Positions 8,511 to 22,067 of a stretch of 64,000 nt of DNA are shown here, one piece after another (the stretch's first letter is position 1; each line of letters begins with the position of its first letter). A program made the position numbers and the translations under genes. The DNA comes from Rhynchospora pubera. Its lineage: Eukaryota; Streptophyta; Magnoliopsida; Poales; Cyperaceae. Where the stretch lies: assembly GCA_028095005.1 (NCBI GenBank), contig CM051463.1:63464251-63528250 (forward strand), read 5' to 3'. The notes beneath the pieces are model-generated. The model worked only from the letters and a program-made list of their open reading frames with translations, ran no database searches and was not told the origin of the DNA.

Positions 8511-11500
8511 ATGAAGCTCACAGTGAAGACGCTCAAGGGGATCCATTTCGAGATCCGCGTTCAGCCTTCCGACACTGTAAGCTCAGTCTCAGTCTCTAAT
8601 TTTGGTGATTTCTCTGTGCATATGGCTTGGAATGATAGTTCCCAATAATTTATTTTGGTATTTGGTTGTGTAACATTTGAACAAAATTTAGATTTTTTAA
8701 AACTAAATCTCTTGTTCCAATTCTTCTGTTCTCTATTTGACCAATGTGAGTTCAAACCTCTCTGTTTAAACCTTTTCCATATCTAATGATCCACTTCAAT
8801 TCTGTTGTTCTCTAATTAGACCAATGTGAGTTCTTACCTTTTTGCTTAACCTATTGTATATATTGATTGTTTTTCCTTTGGGTTTGAATGAACATGGTTT
8901 TTCCTCACAAAATTAGGGAAGGGTGCATTAAATTGTAGTTTCAACAACACTTATTAAACTTACATTGTGCACTGAATGATGTCAATCCCTGAAAATTTGC
9001 AGAAAATTTTTGTTTTCCTCTTTACGAAGAAAATTGTTGCGTATTTGGGTCCTCCCTTTATTGCTTTAGAAAATTCGAACCGTCACCTTCTAATAAACTG
9101 AACTAGTATGGAAATTTCATAACAAAAATGAAGGAATAAGGGATATGTTTATGCATGATTTCAGATGTTTTCTGGTATATCTGAGCTATTATTTTAATAT
9201 TTGATTAGAAAATTTCAATTGTACAAGGATAGTGTAGAATTGATTTTTTTTTTACTAGTAACTGGATCAAACCTCAATTTCAGATAATGGCCGTGAAGAA
9301 GAACATAGAAGATGTACAAGGGAAGGATAACTACCCATGGGGCCAGCAGCTTCTTATCCACAACGGGAAGGTTTTAAAAGATGAAAGTACACTTGATGAA
9401 AACAAAGTTAGTGAGGATGGTTTTCTTGTCGTCATGCTTAGCAAGGTACAACAAACTTTGCTTATATTTCATTGCAAAATGTATATTTATTATTTCTCAA
9501 ACTTTGGTTATATTTCATTGCAAAATGTATATTTATTATTTCTCAAAATGTCGGGGTCTACCGAATGAAAGAGGTTAATAAACAAATACTGTTTTCCTCT
9601 GTCTAAGCTGAATAATATTCTACACAACCATATAGTGAATTTTGTTGCTTATCTTTAAGGAATTTTGCAGAGGAGAACCATAGATATTTTTTTAACATGT
9701 TTTTCATGTTATGAGATAATGCACCAAAATTTTATTTCCTTTTATTTTCTTACTTAAGTGGTGCTTCTTTTGACATCTTGAACAGAGTAAAGCCTCAGCT
9801 TCAAGTGGAGCTTCATCTGGTCAGGTAGGAGGAAATTGTAGTTCTTTTTGTAACGCTCGATTTATTGATACTAACTCGATTAATTTTTCAGTAAAAATAA
9901 GTAAGTATTATTGTTATATTTTCAGACCTCGGCGACTCCTGCAGCAAAACCACCTGCACCACAGGAGGTTCCACCTCCTCAAGCACCGTAAGTTGAATAC
10001 AAAATGTTTATCTTATTTAGACTTCACCACTTCATTTATTATTGCTGACCATTTTTTTATATTCACATTTTCAGAGCAGAAGCTAATCCATCCCCACAAA
10101 CTGAGAGTGCTGCTACTGTGTATGTGCCTCAACTTTTGTGTGTGCATCGTGGCAGTCTAATTTTATATTTCATTTCCTCGTACACTTGCAACCGATTTTT
10201 TTTAGCATCAGTAATATGAGTCTGCCAACTTTTACATTTTGTTGGTGATCTCAGTATATCTAAGAATAATTTGAATCAAGTTCCCCAGTATTGGTGCTCT
10301 CAATTGGCGCCCATAAGTAGTAAACAAGCCTTTGTGAACTATTTATGCCTCCCCCCGCACCCCCCATCCCCCACTCCCACCCAACACACAGGCACAAACA
10401 AAATGCTAAACTATGTTGAACACAAATTTAACAGGGTTTCTTCAGATGCTTACGGTCAAGCTGCATCAAATGTAGTGGCAGGTAGTGGCCTTGACCCGAT
10501 GGTGAATCATTTGATGGAGATGGGAGGCGGCAGCTGGGACAGAGATACTGTTTTGCGGGCCCTTCGTGCAGCCTATAACAACCCTGAGCGTGCAGTCGAG
10601 TATCTTTATTCTGTAAGTGGGACATCCAATTTTCAACTTTCAGAGTCAGGTCTCAGTTTTACCCAACTGAATATAAAAAGCTCTCACATATGCAATGTGG
10701 ATATCATTATATCAAGTTAGACCTCTTGAACATGTCTTGCGGAAGTGAACCAAATAATTACTTGCTTAGATATTTTTTCAATGAAGATAAAATTCTCCTC
10801 AATTTAGACTGGACTAATTTCTTGTTGATCTAGAATTGTGACTTGTGCAGCTGATCCACTATGCTTTGTTTAGCTCTTAATTATCTTAGGGTGAGTCTCT
10901 GACAAACTAAATAAATTACGGATGGTCAATGAGTTATTATTGATTTGATGAGATGGTTGTTATCTGATGAGGAAGTTTTCTCATATGGATATTGACGTAT
11001 TGTACATCTACCATAACGTCAGCCAATAATAAGGAACAGCTAAGTGGGAATATTCCTTTTTTGCATTATATTTAGCAGAATTGTTACCAAAAAATTATAA
11101 CTGATTATCCTTTGTTTTCTAATATTGTCCTTATTCTATCAGATGATCTTCTTCACTAAAAAATGCTGTACTAAAGCAAATCATATTATTTTATTGACTC
11201 TGTCCTTCTTGCAAAATGTGGCTTCACTTTCCACTTAGGGAAAACTGAATTTACAACATAGTGTGTTGTCTAATAATGAGACAGTAGATTGACGACTACT
11301 CTGATCATAAATCCCTCATCAATATTCTAATATAATCTGCGTCACTTTTTTTTATTCTTTTTAATGCTAATTAACGCTAATCCACCTAATATAATTAATG
11401 CTAATCCTATCCCTTGGATCTTTCCGAATACTTAAATCTTGCCCGTTCATCTTCATCAGCGAAATAAGAGGGATCCATTTTGTCCTCCCCTTCTGTAAAC

Positions 11501-13230
11501 TTTTGTGTTGCACATTTTAAGGTGTTTATACAGTTACTTTCTGCTAATATCCTATCCACGCATTACCATTCATTAACTTTTATGCCGAATCAAAGACTTT
11601 CTACACAGTCCCTTTTCTTTCCCTTTTTTTGGCCCTTTTGTGGTCTCCATTGCCTCTAGTAGCAAGTAATTATTGCTTTCTATGCATAATATTTTATTGT
11701 GTTTTTTGTGTTAGGGAATTCCAGCGACAGCTGAAATACCTGTTCCAACTGGTCAAGGGGGCCATGCTACTAACACTGTTGCATCCCCTCTTTCTGGCCT
11801 GCCTAATTCAGCTCCTTTCAACATGTTTCAAGTATATTAAATTATTACTTTATTTCTTTTGTTCTTCTTTACTTTTTTGCTGCCATCACATATAATCTAA
11901 TTTTGCTTTATTGTTTTCAATTGTTCGTCTAAAAAGGGTGGTTCTCCAAATGCTGGAGGTGGCGACGTGGGCTCTCTTGATTTTCTTAGGAATAATCAAC
12001 AGGTTGGTAGTAATTAATTATTTATATTCTATTTATTATACCGAAATTAGTCACTTCTTAATGCTTATGCACAAATGAGTGGATTTAAGGGTGTTCAAAG
12101 GCATGTGTCGCATTTGTGCCTTAATTAGGAGGGCTTAACTGAAAATTGAAGAAATAATAATTTTGGTTCAGGGGAGCCCCAACTTAGGTACAGGTACAAC
12201 AGGTGGTCTATGGTGTACCATGAGTATTATTAATATTTAGTGAATAATATTGTTGGCATTGGGTGATTATTGATTGCAGTTCCAAGCATTACGTGAGATG
12301 GTCCAAGGAAATCCGCAAATTCTTCAGGTTTTTCAGATATTACCTTTCTTGAATATAAACCCTTTATATTCTTATATATTGGTAGTAGTAATTTGATATG
12401 TTTTGTCCTTCTATTTGTGTAGCCGATGCTCCAGGAATTAAGCAAACAGAATCCTCAGCTTCTCAGACTGATTCAAGAGAACCATGCTGAGTTTCTTCAG
12501 CTTTTGAATGAACCTGGTGAAAATGCTGATGGGTTAGTCCAATATTAGCACTAAAGAATAATCCAAGTTTTTTTGCACTCGAACTATTTCTAGACCCAAT
12601 CTCATTGTGGAAAATAGTCAAACTAAATACATATAGTAGAAGAATATAAAGCAAACAAACATTGGTCTCTGGTTTGTTGTTTCCTTTTTTGTATTATTAA
12701 TTGCTTTAACAGAATTGTACCTAATATATATATTCAGTGAACAATTTGATTTGGGTGAGGAGGAGATGCCACACTCTATCAATGTGACGCCTGAAGAGCA
12801 AGAGGCTATTGCTAGAGTATGTTTACTATTTGTTACTATTTTTATTTTTATTTTTGAATCATAGCTACTGTACGTGATTTGAGTACTGTCTTACTGATTG
12901 ACATGTAGCTTAATTCTTTTTCCTTTAGTATAGATATTCCAACATTTAGGTTTATCTTTTTCTCAGCTGTGTTTGTGTTGGCTTGAGGTTTGACTGGCCT
13001 CCTAGCAGTACTAGTATTTCAGTCTGTATCACTCGGTATTGGTAGGGATTGGCAAAAATGAATGTCCTTGCTGAAATTTGTCTGAATATGAAAACATTTT
13101 AACGTGATTCTGACAGCTGGAAGCAATGGGCTTTGATCGGGCCCGTGTGCTTGAGGCATTCCTGGCATGTGACAGAAATGAGCAATTGGCAGCAAATTAT
13201 CTTTTAGAGCACTCAGCTGACGAGGATTAG
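8511..13230 (+). CDS. RAD23: Ubiquitin receptor RAD23
   Basis: Twelve exons: 8511-8576, 9284-9445, 9786-9824, 9926-9987, 10075-10119, 10435-10612, 11715-11831, 11937-12002, 12280-12327, 12423-12532, 12738-12816, 13117-13230, all GT-AG and in frame, giving 361 aa. Domains: ubiquitin-like 1-76 (starts [20 protein letters not shown]), Ala/Pro-rich linker, UBA1 about 141-184 ([13 protein letters not shown]), XPC-binding/STI1 region about 235-290 (exons 8-10), and UBA2 about 315-357 ending [12 protein letters not shown]23 shuttles polyubiquitinated proteins to the proteasome through its ubiquitin-like domain, and in the nucleus partners XPC in nucleotide excision repair. Which Arabidopsis paralogue (B, C or D) it matches cannot be decided. 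Intron 2 holds a 46-bp tandem duplication. Confidence 0.95.
9453..9544 (+). repeat. 46-bp tandem duplication in RAD23 intron 2
   Basis: Two adjacent 46-base units beginning AAACTTTG and running through TTATATTTCATTGCAAAATG, nearly identical (one clear mismatch near the start). It begins 8 bases after the exon 2 donor. Confidence 0.75.
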
Positions 13231-14068
13231 AGAGTTCCGCCTTATTTTTATCCAAGTAATGTATATTTTTATTTTTGTTTCTTACGAGTTCTTTTATCTT
13301 TGCAACATCATGTCGTTAATATAGCACTCAGTTTTTCCTGTATTTGCCAAAAAAAAAAAATTTGTATTTTGCAGCTTTTAATTTCCTTTATTAATGTACA
13401 TTTTGGATAAAAAAATAAAAATAATAACTCTGAACTTGACATGTGTCATGTGTGATGTGTCTAGTTCGTGAAACACATTGGTTGGAATTCTGGGCTGTGT
13501 TTTAGGCCTTAAGAGTGCGATTTTTTGTTTGGTATACATACAAATTTTAAACGGGCCTAACCATTTTTTTTCCTCCCATTTTGTCAAAGCAGGGAACGTT
13601 CTGGTAACGCTAGTTGGAAATTTGCATGTCATCGCTATTCATAATTGTTCCTTTCTTCAAAGGACATTTAACAGCAACATTTGGCTCAGTGATTTAAATA
13701 GTGCCATACAAAGTCGTCTTGGCTTTTATATCTGTTGAGAGAAAAATATCGACATCTGAAGCTTAGTGTGAAGAATTCTACTTAGAATCTGTAACTTAGT
13801 AGTACTTTTATATTTTTTTTTAAAGAAGAATCAGATATTTCCAATTGTTTCCAACATGTTGCTTCATCGAATGTGTTTAGGATTTTCAGTTTTTGTTTTT
13901 TTTTTCTGTGATTTTGTTTCCTGGTTTTGCCTTAGATATTATAACAATTACACATTTGAACCTCCCTGAGCGAGCTACCATGGCAAAGTGTAGGAATTTT
14001 TCTTGTGAAGAGAGCATTCACGAATTAAAGACCCCTTTAAAAAATGAAGTCACTATCAAGAATAATAA
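13231..14068. other. Convergent RAD23/HHP 3' region
   Basis: This holds the 3' UTRs of RAD23 (+) and HHP (-), which converge here. The overlapping ORFs 13378-13738 have no recognisable motif. No repeat with clear ends was found. Confidence 0.5.
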
Positions 14069-16936
14069 CTACAATGAAACTAAAGGGAGGCTGCATGTTG
14101 CTGCAGGCCCACCATTCTCGCGCCAGTTAAGGAGCACAGCTGTAGCAGCATAATGTATCAATGCTCCGGCGAGAACAAATACGTGAAATATCTGGTGGCT
14201 GTGACCCACCAAATCAAATGCCCCTGGCCGCCACTTCTCAGGCACTCTGTTCACATAAATTGCTGCTCCAGTGGCATAAGCCACTGCCATCAACAGCTCC
14301 AAAGCAAGTGCAAAGTGGCAAGTGGGGTGTTCCAAGTTGATCCACAGTGCATGTGCAGCAGGAACTACACCTGAAAAACCCATGCACAAAAACAGGGCTG
14401 CACGGAGCGGTCGATACTCGGGGGAGGAGAGAGCAGGGGCGAGGAGTGAGAGAGCAGTGAAAATGCCAAGGATGGAGATTGTGGAAAGGTATGTTATTTG
14501 AAGTGTCGGGTTGCACATGAAGGCATAGTAAACAGGTGGTACAAAGGAGGCGACAATCATAAGACTGATGCCGGAGTAGTCCATGCGCCAGCAAAGGAGG
14601 TTGATCGGGTGCGAGTGGCATGCTAGGAGGTGAGAGAATGCGCTGATTGATAGGCAACTCATTGCACCTACCAGAAAGACTAGCACTGGCCAGTGGGGCA
14701 CGCCTGTGTTGGCAGAGGCTTTGAGACTTGCATCGGAGATGGATTGCATTGACATCAGTAAATCCTGGCAAGTAAATGATGGAATATGATTATTTTAGAT
14801 TGCTTCTCAAGTAATTGTCAAATATTGCATGGAGTAAAAATGAAGTAGCGCTTATTCTAGAAAATTCTTTGCTTTCTTTACTATACCGGCTGCTCCAGAA
14901 TCCCTTTTGCTGTACTAAATAGATTATTTTAAATTGTTAAGCTTGAAGCTTCTAACTTTAAATATCTAGAAAAGATTAATTTTATTTGAAAACAAATAAA
15001 CAAATTTAGAAAGATCGGAATGTAAATGTTCGGTCCATCTGGCCTTTTTAACATATTAAAATTTGTTCTATTATTTTTCTAAAGATTTAATGTGTGAACT
15101 TTGCATTTATTAATATTAAATTAAAAAAGGGCCATATGGGAAGTCTACTGAAAAGTGAAAACTTTCTGAATGAAAGCGCACCTCATTCTTATATATATAA
15201 ATAAAAAAAGCACCTATTGATGGCAACACTTTAATTTTTTTTGTCGTTTCGGCTAGCACGTCGTTTGTTGTCTGGCATTATTATATAGGGAAGCATGTGG
15301 CTCTGCCAGACCTATATAGGAAAACCCCTCCAGTTTGACAGAATTATATAATTGTGGATTTTTTACTTTTTACATTTAAATTTAAATATCTACCAAAATA
15401 CGTTGTCTTAATTCAAAGCCTAGTTCTTAATAAGCGAGTTCAAAATACATGACTGGTGCGGTCAGCATTCAGCAACAACAGATACGCGTTTCAACGTGCT
15501 AATTATTAAGTTTGAATTTTATTTATTCTTTCTTTTGTCAAAGACTAGTACTAGAACAAAAAAACAAAACTTAAAAAAAAAATTGAATATAAAAGTTAAA
15601 GCTGACAGCAAGCGTCTTCATGGTTTTTGGTTGGTTTCCTTTCGTTTATAATTTTGTATTAGATAGATACCTAAAATCTGAGGTATTGGCATCTTATGAA
15701 ATTCTAGTGGTAGCTGATAATTTAAGTTATTAAACCAAAATTACGCAACTTGCACAATATTTAAGTCAAGAGAAAATGACGATGAGCTACTTATAGTGGC
15801 ATCATTAGTAAACTTGATTAATTGTACTACGAAATATATATTTTCAAAATTATAAAATTGACGAATCAAGAGTAATTATTAGTGAACAAATGCAACAAAT
15901 CAGAGGATCCCAGGGTTTCAAGCAAAATTAAATGGATATCAAAACAGGTCAAGTACTTACCGTGTCATTCCTAATCCAAGATGCATTGAAAGACTTCCCC
16001 ACAAAGCTATAAATCATAAAAAAAAAAAAATCTGTCAAACTCACCTTGAAATGATATTTTGTATTTGATTCAATAATTGAAGTTTAGATGATAATGTAAT
16101 GTATAATAGCTTACCTGGATAGACCAGGCATTACCACAGCCTTGACTTCTTCTATTGCCTCGCTCCATCTTGCTACCGTCAGCCATAAAAACAGTAAAAA
16201 CCCTCCCAAGTGTCTGTTTGCACCAACAATAAAAAATAAAAAAAGCCAAATAAAGAAATGAAAATGCATAATTAACAACGAGCATAGTAAAAATGGAAAA
16301 TGAATTATCATCTAATATCAGTATTACTTTTCTGACCAAAAATTGTCTTTCAATTGATAAGTCCCAGCAATGCAGCACGAAATGTATGATGCAAGAATTA
16401 AGGCTCCATTTATTTATGAAAGTAATTAATTAAGATAAGTCCCAACTTCCACTCAATGACTTTCCAATCCAAATAAGCACTTTTTTTTTCAACTTTAGCC
16501 TCCAATATAAGAACAATTGCAAAAACTCTCCCCATTCCACAATTAATACTAGCAGCATAATTCAAACAAGTACCATCTAAAATAAAAAAATATATTTATG
16601 GGTAAACCATTCAAACAGATGCATTCTCTCAACCTAAACAAAACCATAATTATACACAGATCAAACTCACGTCCAGACATTGAGAGTTTCATTGTGCCAA
16701 GAGAAGACGCTGAGCAGAGCATCCCGCACCGGCCACTCCGATCGGTAGTGATCTTTGATGAATTCGTTATCCTGCAAAAACTCCGGCAACTCCTCGTACT
16801 TCACCAACCTCAGCCGCCTCTTCGTGCCGATCTTCTCAGCCTTAGAGGAGGCCAAGGTGTGGTGCTTCTCTGCTCCGGCTTTAACGCCGGCTTCTGATCG
16901 CCTCCGTCGGGGAACCGGAGGCTTCGATGATCCCAT
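14069..16936 (-). CDS. HHP: Heptahelical transmembrane protein (PAQR / adiponectin-receptor family)
   Basis: Four exons on the minus strand: 16936-16671, 16213-16115, 16006-15961, 14764-14069, giving 368 aa. The N-terminus is cytosolic and basic ([24 protein letters not shown]), followed by the plant HHP signature [19 protein letters not shown] across the exon 1/2 junction. Exon 4 encodes the remaining membrane helices. The PAQR zinc-site residues are visible: SxxxH ending at His182, Asp199 in WRMDYSG, and the HxxxH pair His327/His331 in GHSHQIFH. HHPs are multi-pass membrane proteins linked in Arabidopsis to hormone, sugar and cold signalling. The pattern looks closer to HHP1-3 than HHP4/5 from memory. 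Intron 3 (14765-15960, ~1.2 kb) shows no internal gene. Confidence 0.93.
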
Positions 16937-19880
16937 TGGTGGTTTGATTGAAGTTCGCTTTTTGTGATCTCTGTAGGAATTAATGGAGGAATGGAATGAG
17001 GAATGAGGAACAAAGGAATGTATATATGTTGCTAGCTATCTTTATCTCGGAAGCTTTTGTTGAATTTGATTAGATTTATAATGAGAGGAAGGCATGGGGT
17101 TTGAACGCGAGAATTTTGGAGATTAGGTGAGTCACGTCGAGTTGCTGTGGCGCTTTCTCTATGTTCCTTTGTGTAATGATTTAGATCGCTTCACTTTTAA
17201 TTTTTGTTTAATTAGTTCTCAACAAGCTTAATGACCCGTCCCATTCTTCCTATGATTAAACTCGACTTGAATGAAAATTTTAAATTGTTTAATTTTTAAT
17301 TCTGCAAATCTGAGTAGGCTTATTAGCTATTAATTAAAACACAATATAAACTAAGGTGTACCATATTAAATCCACCGCGTATTAAATGAAACACGATAAA
17401 AGCCAAGTTGTGCCAAATTAACGGGAAATGCAAAATGAATGAGATAATACTTGTGAAAAGAAAATTATAATAAATAAATGAGACATGAAAATTATAATAA
17501 TAAAGCAAGCTTCTAGAAATTTATGGCCCAGAAAATTATTACAGATGTTTGTTAACAAACCAATTGGTTCGCAAGATAATTAAATAATCGTGGCATGAGA
17601 ATAACTTACGACCAAAAATTTTTTATATGAATTTAACTTGATAACACAATATAAATTTTTTTTATTTGAATCAATCTAACTTGATTTATCAAATATAATA
17701 TCGACTGATCGTCTTATGATTCTTATGGTACAAATATTTTTATCAAGAACTAGTGCATGACTACAATTGTTGAAGATCTTTCGTAGTTTTTGGATTGAAC
17801 GGCAATCATTTTCAAGTAATGTGCAAATTTATGTCAAACCGGAACCCATTGTGACTTTTCAATTTAGTATTTTCACAATCGTTATTATAAGTATAAATTT
17901 GACATGAAACCTTTTTAAACATTGTATATCGTCTTTATTGAAAATAATGATATTCAACGCATTGTATTGTCCTTCCAATAATTCAAAATTTAAAATTACT
18001 TATACTCCCATAAAATATATGTAATTTGATATCTGTACTTGTTCCCCCCACAAAAGATCTTCCCTTTTTTTTAGTATTTAAGGTTCTTGACTAAATTAAA
18101 ATATTTTTATGATTATTTAAAGTATTTTATTAACAGTGCATCACTGCATCCCAGCCCACAATACTCATGTTATCAAATAATTAGATAAACTAAATGGAGT
18201 GCTGTGCAGCTAAATGGCCAGAAAAATTAGACAACAATAACACTGTTATACAGCTCAAATGGCAAAATCCCCTGCTTGCAGCATCATTGCACGAAAGTTT
18301 GATAGGGACAAAGGAAAATGTTGTCCAGCTAAAAAAGATTCTTTTGCCAAGTCAGCACAACTAAACGACAGTTTCAACTGAGAAATCAGAAAGGCAGTAA
18401 AATCTAGGTCTGCACGAGGTAAGCACATGGAATGATGCTCATGTGCATTCCTGAAGCAAATTATAAACCACAAATCTCACAAGAGGTCCCCTTGCTAATT
18501 ATTCAACCTATTTTTGTTTTATACTATTTCCGTTATTTATTACTGTGTTGTGAAATTTGTTGTCAGCAATCAGCATTAGTTACTGATATTCTCAACGGTG
18601 AATTTTTCTTTTTCTTTTTTAGTATATAACTGAAGAAGTTCAACTATTGCTATCATTGTTTGATTTGGTGATATTTATTTATTTTATTTACATGATTCGC
18701 ACTCGGTACCTAATAAGATTTGCATTTGAAGATACTTTCAACATCAGCTGTTGATGCAGTCAAAACTCAAACCATAAGTAAAATTTTCGTGAGCAAAATT
18801 CATTTCTAATCTCAAATTAATGGATGATGAGAATTGATAAAGCTCTTTATCAAGACTCGATAGTATCAATTTGAGTCCCTGCCAATTATTTTTTTTTCCA
18901 ATGTAATATTATGGCAACCTTCTATGAAACTTTTAAAATTGAAAAAATTGCAAACAAATGTGACAGCTTTTTAGTTGTCAACTTGTCATACACAGTCAGC
19001 CTATGAGCAATTTTAAAAAATAATAATAATCTCCACCAGAAAAGTGCTTCCTAGAATTAGAAAACGTCTGCTGAATTTATTATCGTGATATTGATATGGA
19101 TGACAGTTGTTGTCATAAAAAAAAATAATGACAACATACTTACTTCTTTCCCTTCCCAGTTTGAGGTCAATTACCAAGTGTTTATATAAAAAAAAAACCG
19201 AAGCTTTTTAAAATACGATTTAACTCTTTAACCCACTTTTGACTGTCAAAGCATTTTTTTTTAGCAATCAATTTCTGATCACTGAGCTTATTAAACACTG
19301 GAAAACTAATAAGGGTCTGCTCAATACGTTAATGTATTGAAGATCAATTTTAGGTTTATAAAAATACCTCATTGTTCAGATATTCTTGCTATTCCTGAAT
19401 ATAGCGTAAAATCAACATGCAATCCAAAACACATCCATTTTTTATCGTGTCATTTGACCATCCAAATTCAACATGGTTTGAAACATTTAATAAAACCAAA
19501 ATAAAGTTCTGATCGTGTCATTTAACCATGAAACGTCTCCCATTACTTTTTTCCTCGATAATTTGTTTCAAGAGAATTTTGGACGGATCAAATTTTGGCA
19601 GTGTTGAATTTAAAGCCAGCTTGTGTGGCCCAAAATATTGAACATAATATTCTCGTTGTTATATTTCTGCTAAGTTTCTAAACGACAAGTAGTATTCACA
19701 GCTCACACTATATTCATCTCTTTACACAGCTAAAAATATTAAAAGAAATTTCCAAATGTCTGAACGCGAAATACATATATTGAAATTGAATTTTTAAACT
19801 TACGCTGATATTCTATTTTTTTTAATTATTTTTTTGGTTGGTCTCCCTCGGCTGTCGTTAATCATCAAACCTTTTAATAT
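16937..19880. other. AT-rich intergenic region
   Basis: No convincing gene. The HHP promoter should lie in the first few hundred bases (a TATATATG run sits at about 17021-17028 on the plus strand). An open frame at 18255-18473 (-) shows no motif. A segment around 19565-19830 is similar in parts to 20415-20485 and 22370-22530 (see the repeat entry). Confidence 0.5.
19565..19830 (+). repeat. Diverged duplicated segment (partners at 20410-20490 and 22370-22530)
   Basis: The stretch with GTGTTGAATTTAAAGC and GTGTGGCCCAAAAT occurs here and near 20440-20480. The following stretch with TTTCTAAACGACAA, GTATTCACAGCTCA and TTTCCAAATGTC occurs again at 22370-22530. An older segmental duplication, later split by element insertions, explains both matches. 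Confidence 0.5.
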
Positions 19881-19909
19881 TGAGTAACGCTAGAATCAAA
19901 CATATAGGA

Positions 19910-20210
19910 TGTCAAACACGATCCAAACGTCGCACATTAAAATTTCAAACGGTCGATCCAAACCGTTCAATATGATCTCTATGTTAAAATATCCTTGATA
20001 ATAAAATTTTATATTTTTTCATATTTTCTAACCATTTTTTTCGAATTTTCAAAATTGAAGGGTTCAGAACTTTTTAGATTGAGCATATTGAAAAATTCCA
20101 AATAAATAGTAAAAAAAATTGAAAAAATATAAAATTTGGTCTCCATGAAGATTTTATAACATAGAACAATTTGAGCGGTTTGGATCAGCCATTCCAATCT
20201 TAAAATTTAC
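19910..20210. repeat. Degenerate foldback MITE related to 7293-7686
   Basis: The arms include TCGATCCAAACCGTTCAATA on the left and its counterpart GAGCGGTTTGGATCAGCC on the right, with ATTTTTTTCGAATTTTC near the centre. The inner arms match each other while the outer ends do not. No target duplication could be assigned. Confidence 0.45.
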
Positions 20211-20518
20211 TCAAAAAGTAACAACTTTTATTGGGTATATTCTCGTTGGTTAAGCGGGCTGAGGCAAAGTAAGTAGCTTGTCGAGAATATAAAAATGAAT
20301 GAACAAAGAAAGGCCGCCAAGGTTAAATTTTATCGCGTTGGACAGGAGTATGTGTCCTATATATTTGACACTAGCCACTCCCTTTAATATTTTCAATAAG
20401 TTGTTTCAAAAGAGTATGATTTTGGATGGATCATTTTTTGACAGTGTTGAATTTAAAGCAAGCTGTGTGGCCCAAAATCTAGACCTGTTACAGCTAACAA
20501 GCAGGTTTAAGGTATTAA

Positions 20519-21894
20519 GGGGGCGTTTGTTTGTGACTTAAATGATGCATAACTTAAGTTATGTATCCTTAAGTCACCAAACACCTCTTACATAAGATGC
20601 CTTAAGGGTACATAAGTTATGCAATCTAAATAGGTTGCATAAGTTATGCACCGGTCCCCTTTAATTTTTCTTTCCAACAATATCCCTTAGAAATAATTAA
20701 TAATAATATTTAATAATCTATAATAATTAATAATAAGAGAATGGATTCAATCAAAGCGCTTTGACCGGAGTCTCAGTTAAACCCCGTCGGTTCTCAATTT
20801 TGAAAGTTCAAACGACCAATGCGAACCGTCAAATATGATCTCCATATTGAAATCTCCTTGCCGACCAAAATTTACATTTTTTTGAATTTTTTAAGTATTT
20901 TTTTCGGATTTTCAAAAATCATTAATCTAATTTGTTCTGAACCCTACAAAAATTGCTGTTTTTGAAAATCCGAAAAAAAATACTTAAAAAATTCAAAAAA
21001 ATGAAAATTTTGGTCGGCAAGGAGATTTCAATATGGAGATTATATTTGACGGTTCGGATCGGTCGTTTGAACTTTCAAAATTGAGAACCGACGGGGTTTA
21101 ACTGAGACTCTGGTCAAAGCGCTTTGATTGAAGGCTTTCTCTTAATAATAATTAATAAATAATAATATTTAATAAGTAACAATAACTATTAAAAATCATA
21201 ATTAGTAATAAATATTAATTATTATAATTAATAAATGATAATATATAACAAGTAATATTAATAATTAATAAACAATATTGATTATTATTAAATAATTAAT
21301 AATATTTAATTAAAAATAATTTATAATATTTCATAATAATAAAATGATTTCTTATTATCATTAATAATTAATTTTTATAATAATTAAAAATAAAAAATTA
21401 ATTAATATTAATTAATTAAATAATAATACTTAATAAGTAACAATAATTATTAAAAAAATCATAATTAATAACAAAGATTAATTATTATAATTAATAATAT
21501 TTAACAAGTAATATTAATTATTAATAATAATGATTTAAGAATAATAATTAATTGAAGATAATTAATCAATAATAATTTTTTTCATAAAATAAATAATAAG
21601 ATTTATAATATTTAATTAAAAGTAATTATTAATATTTCATAATAGTAAAAATGATTTATTATCATCATTAATAATTAATTTTTATAATAATTAATAATTA
21701 ACAATAATTAGGTCACAACATATAATACATAATACTAATTCAAATTTAAGGGCATTTTAGTCTTTTGACATGAATATATGCATGCATTAAGTTAGTCATC
21801 CTTACTACACAATCAAACATCTATTACATAACACTACATAAACACTTAGGCATCCTTAAGTTACGCAACTTCTTACTACACAAACAAACGCCCC
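20519..21894. mobile_element. PIF/Harbinger-like non-autonomous element (1,376 bp)
   Basis: Terminal inverted repeats GGGGGCGTTTGTTTGTG (left) and CACAAACAAACGCCCC (right), flanked by TAA on both sides (20516-20518 and 21895-21897). A 3-bp TWA duplication and a G-rich terminus fit Tourist/PIF-Harbinger MITEs. Subterminal stretches on both sides share TTAAGTTATG / CCTTAAGTTACGCAAC. The interior is very AT-rich (runs of TAATAATTAATAAT), has no ORF, and contains the foldback at 20735-21143. Confidence 0.65.
20735..21143. mobile_element. Near-perfect ~410-bp palindrome nested in the Harbinger-like element
   Basis: Left arm reads AATCAAAGCGCTTTGACC, then AAACCCCGTCGGTTCTCAAT; the right arm mirrors it with ATTGAGAACCGACGGGGTTT and GGTCAAAGCGCTTTGATT. 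The arms, about 180 bases each, stay closely matched to within ~45 bases of the centre (GAACCCTACAAAAATTGC). The internal TTCGGATCGGTCGTTTGAAC motif links it to the foldbacks at 7293 and 19910. A target duplication cannot be called because both flanks are TAAT repeats. Confidence 0.65.
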
Positions 21895-22067
21895 TAAATG
21901 ATCAAAGAAATAAACAAAGAAAACTATTGAAGAATCTTATGAATCCTCTGCTCGTCCCAATCCCATGTCATGTCATTGTTTCGTATCAGTAAATATATCT
22001 CGAAAACGCAAAAGCGTACCAACTACTCAGGTATGAAAAGGTAAAAGTTACGCTGGCGGCTTTTTGG

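Noticed and set aside
8262..8546. 94-codon frame antisense to the RAD23 start
   Set aside because: It is rich in Ser-Leu repeats produced by the (AG)n tract read in reverse and overlaps exon 1 of RAD23.
18255..18473. 72-codon minus-strand frame
   Set aside because: No motif, no conserved neighbour, and the codon pattern is unremarkable.
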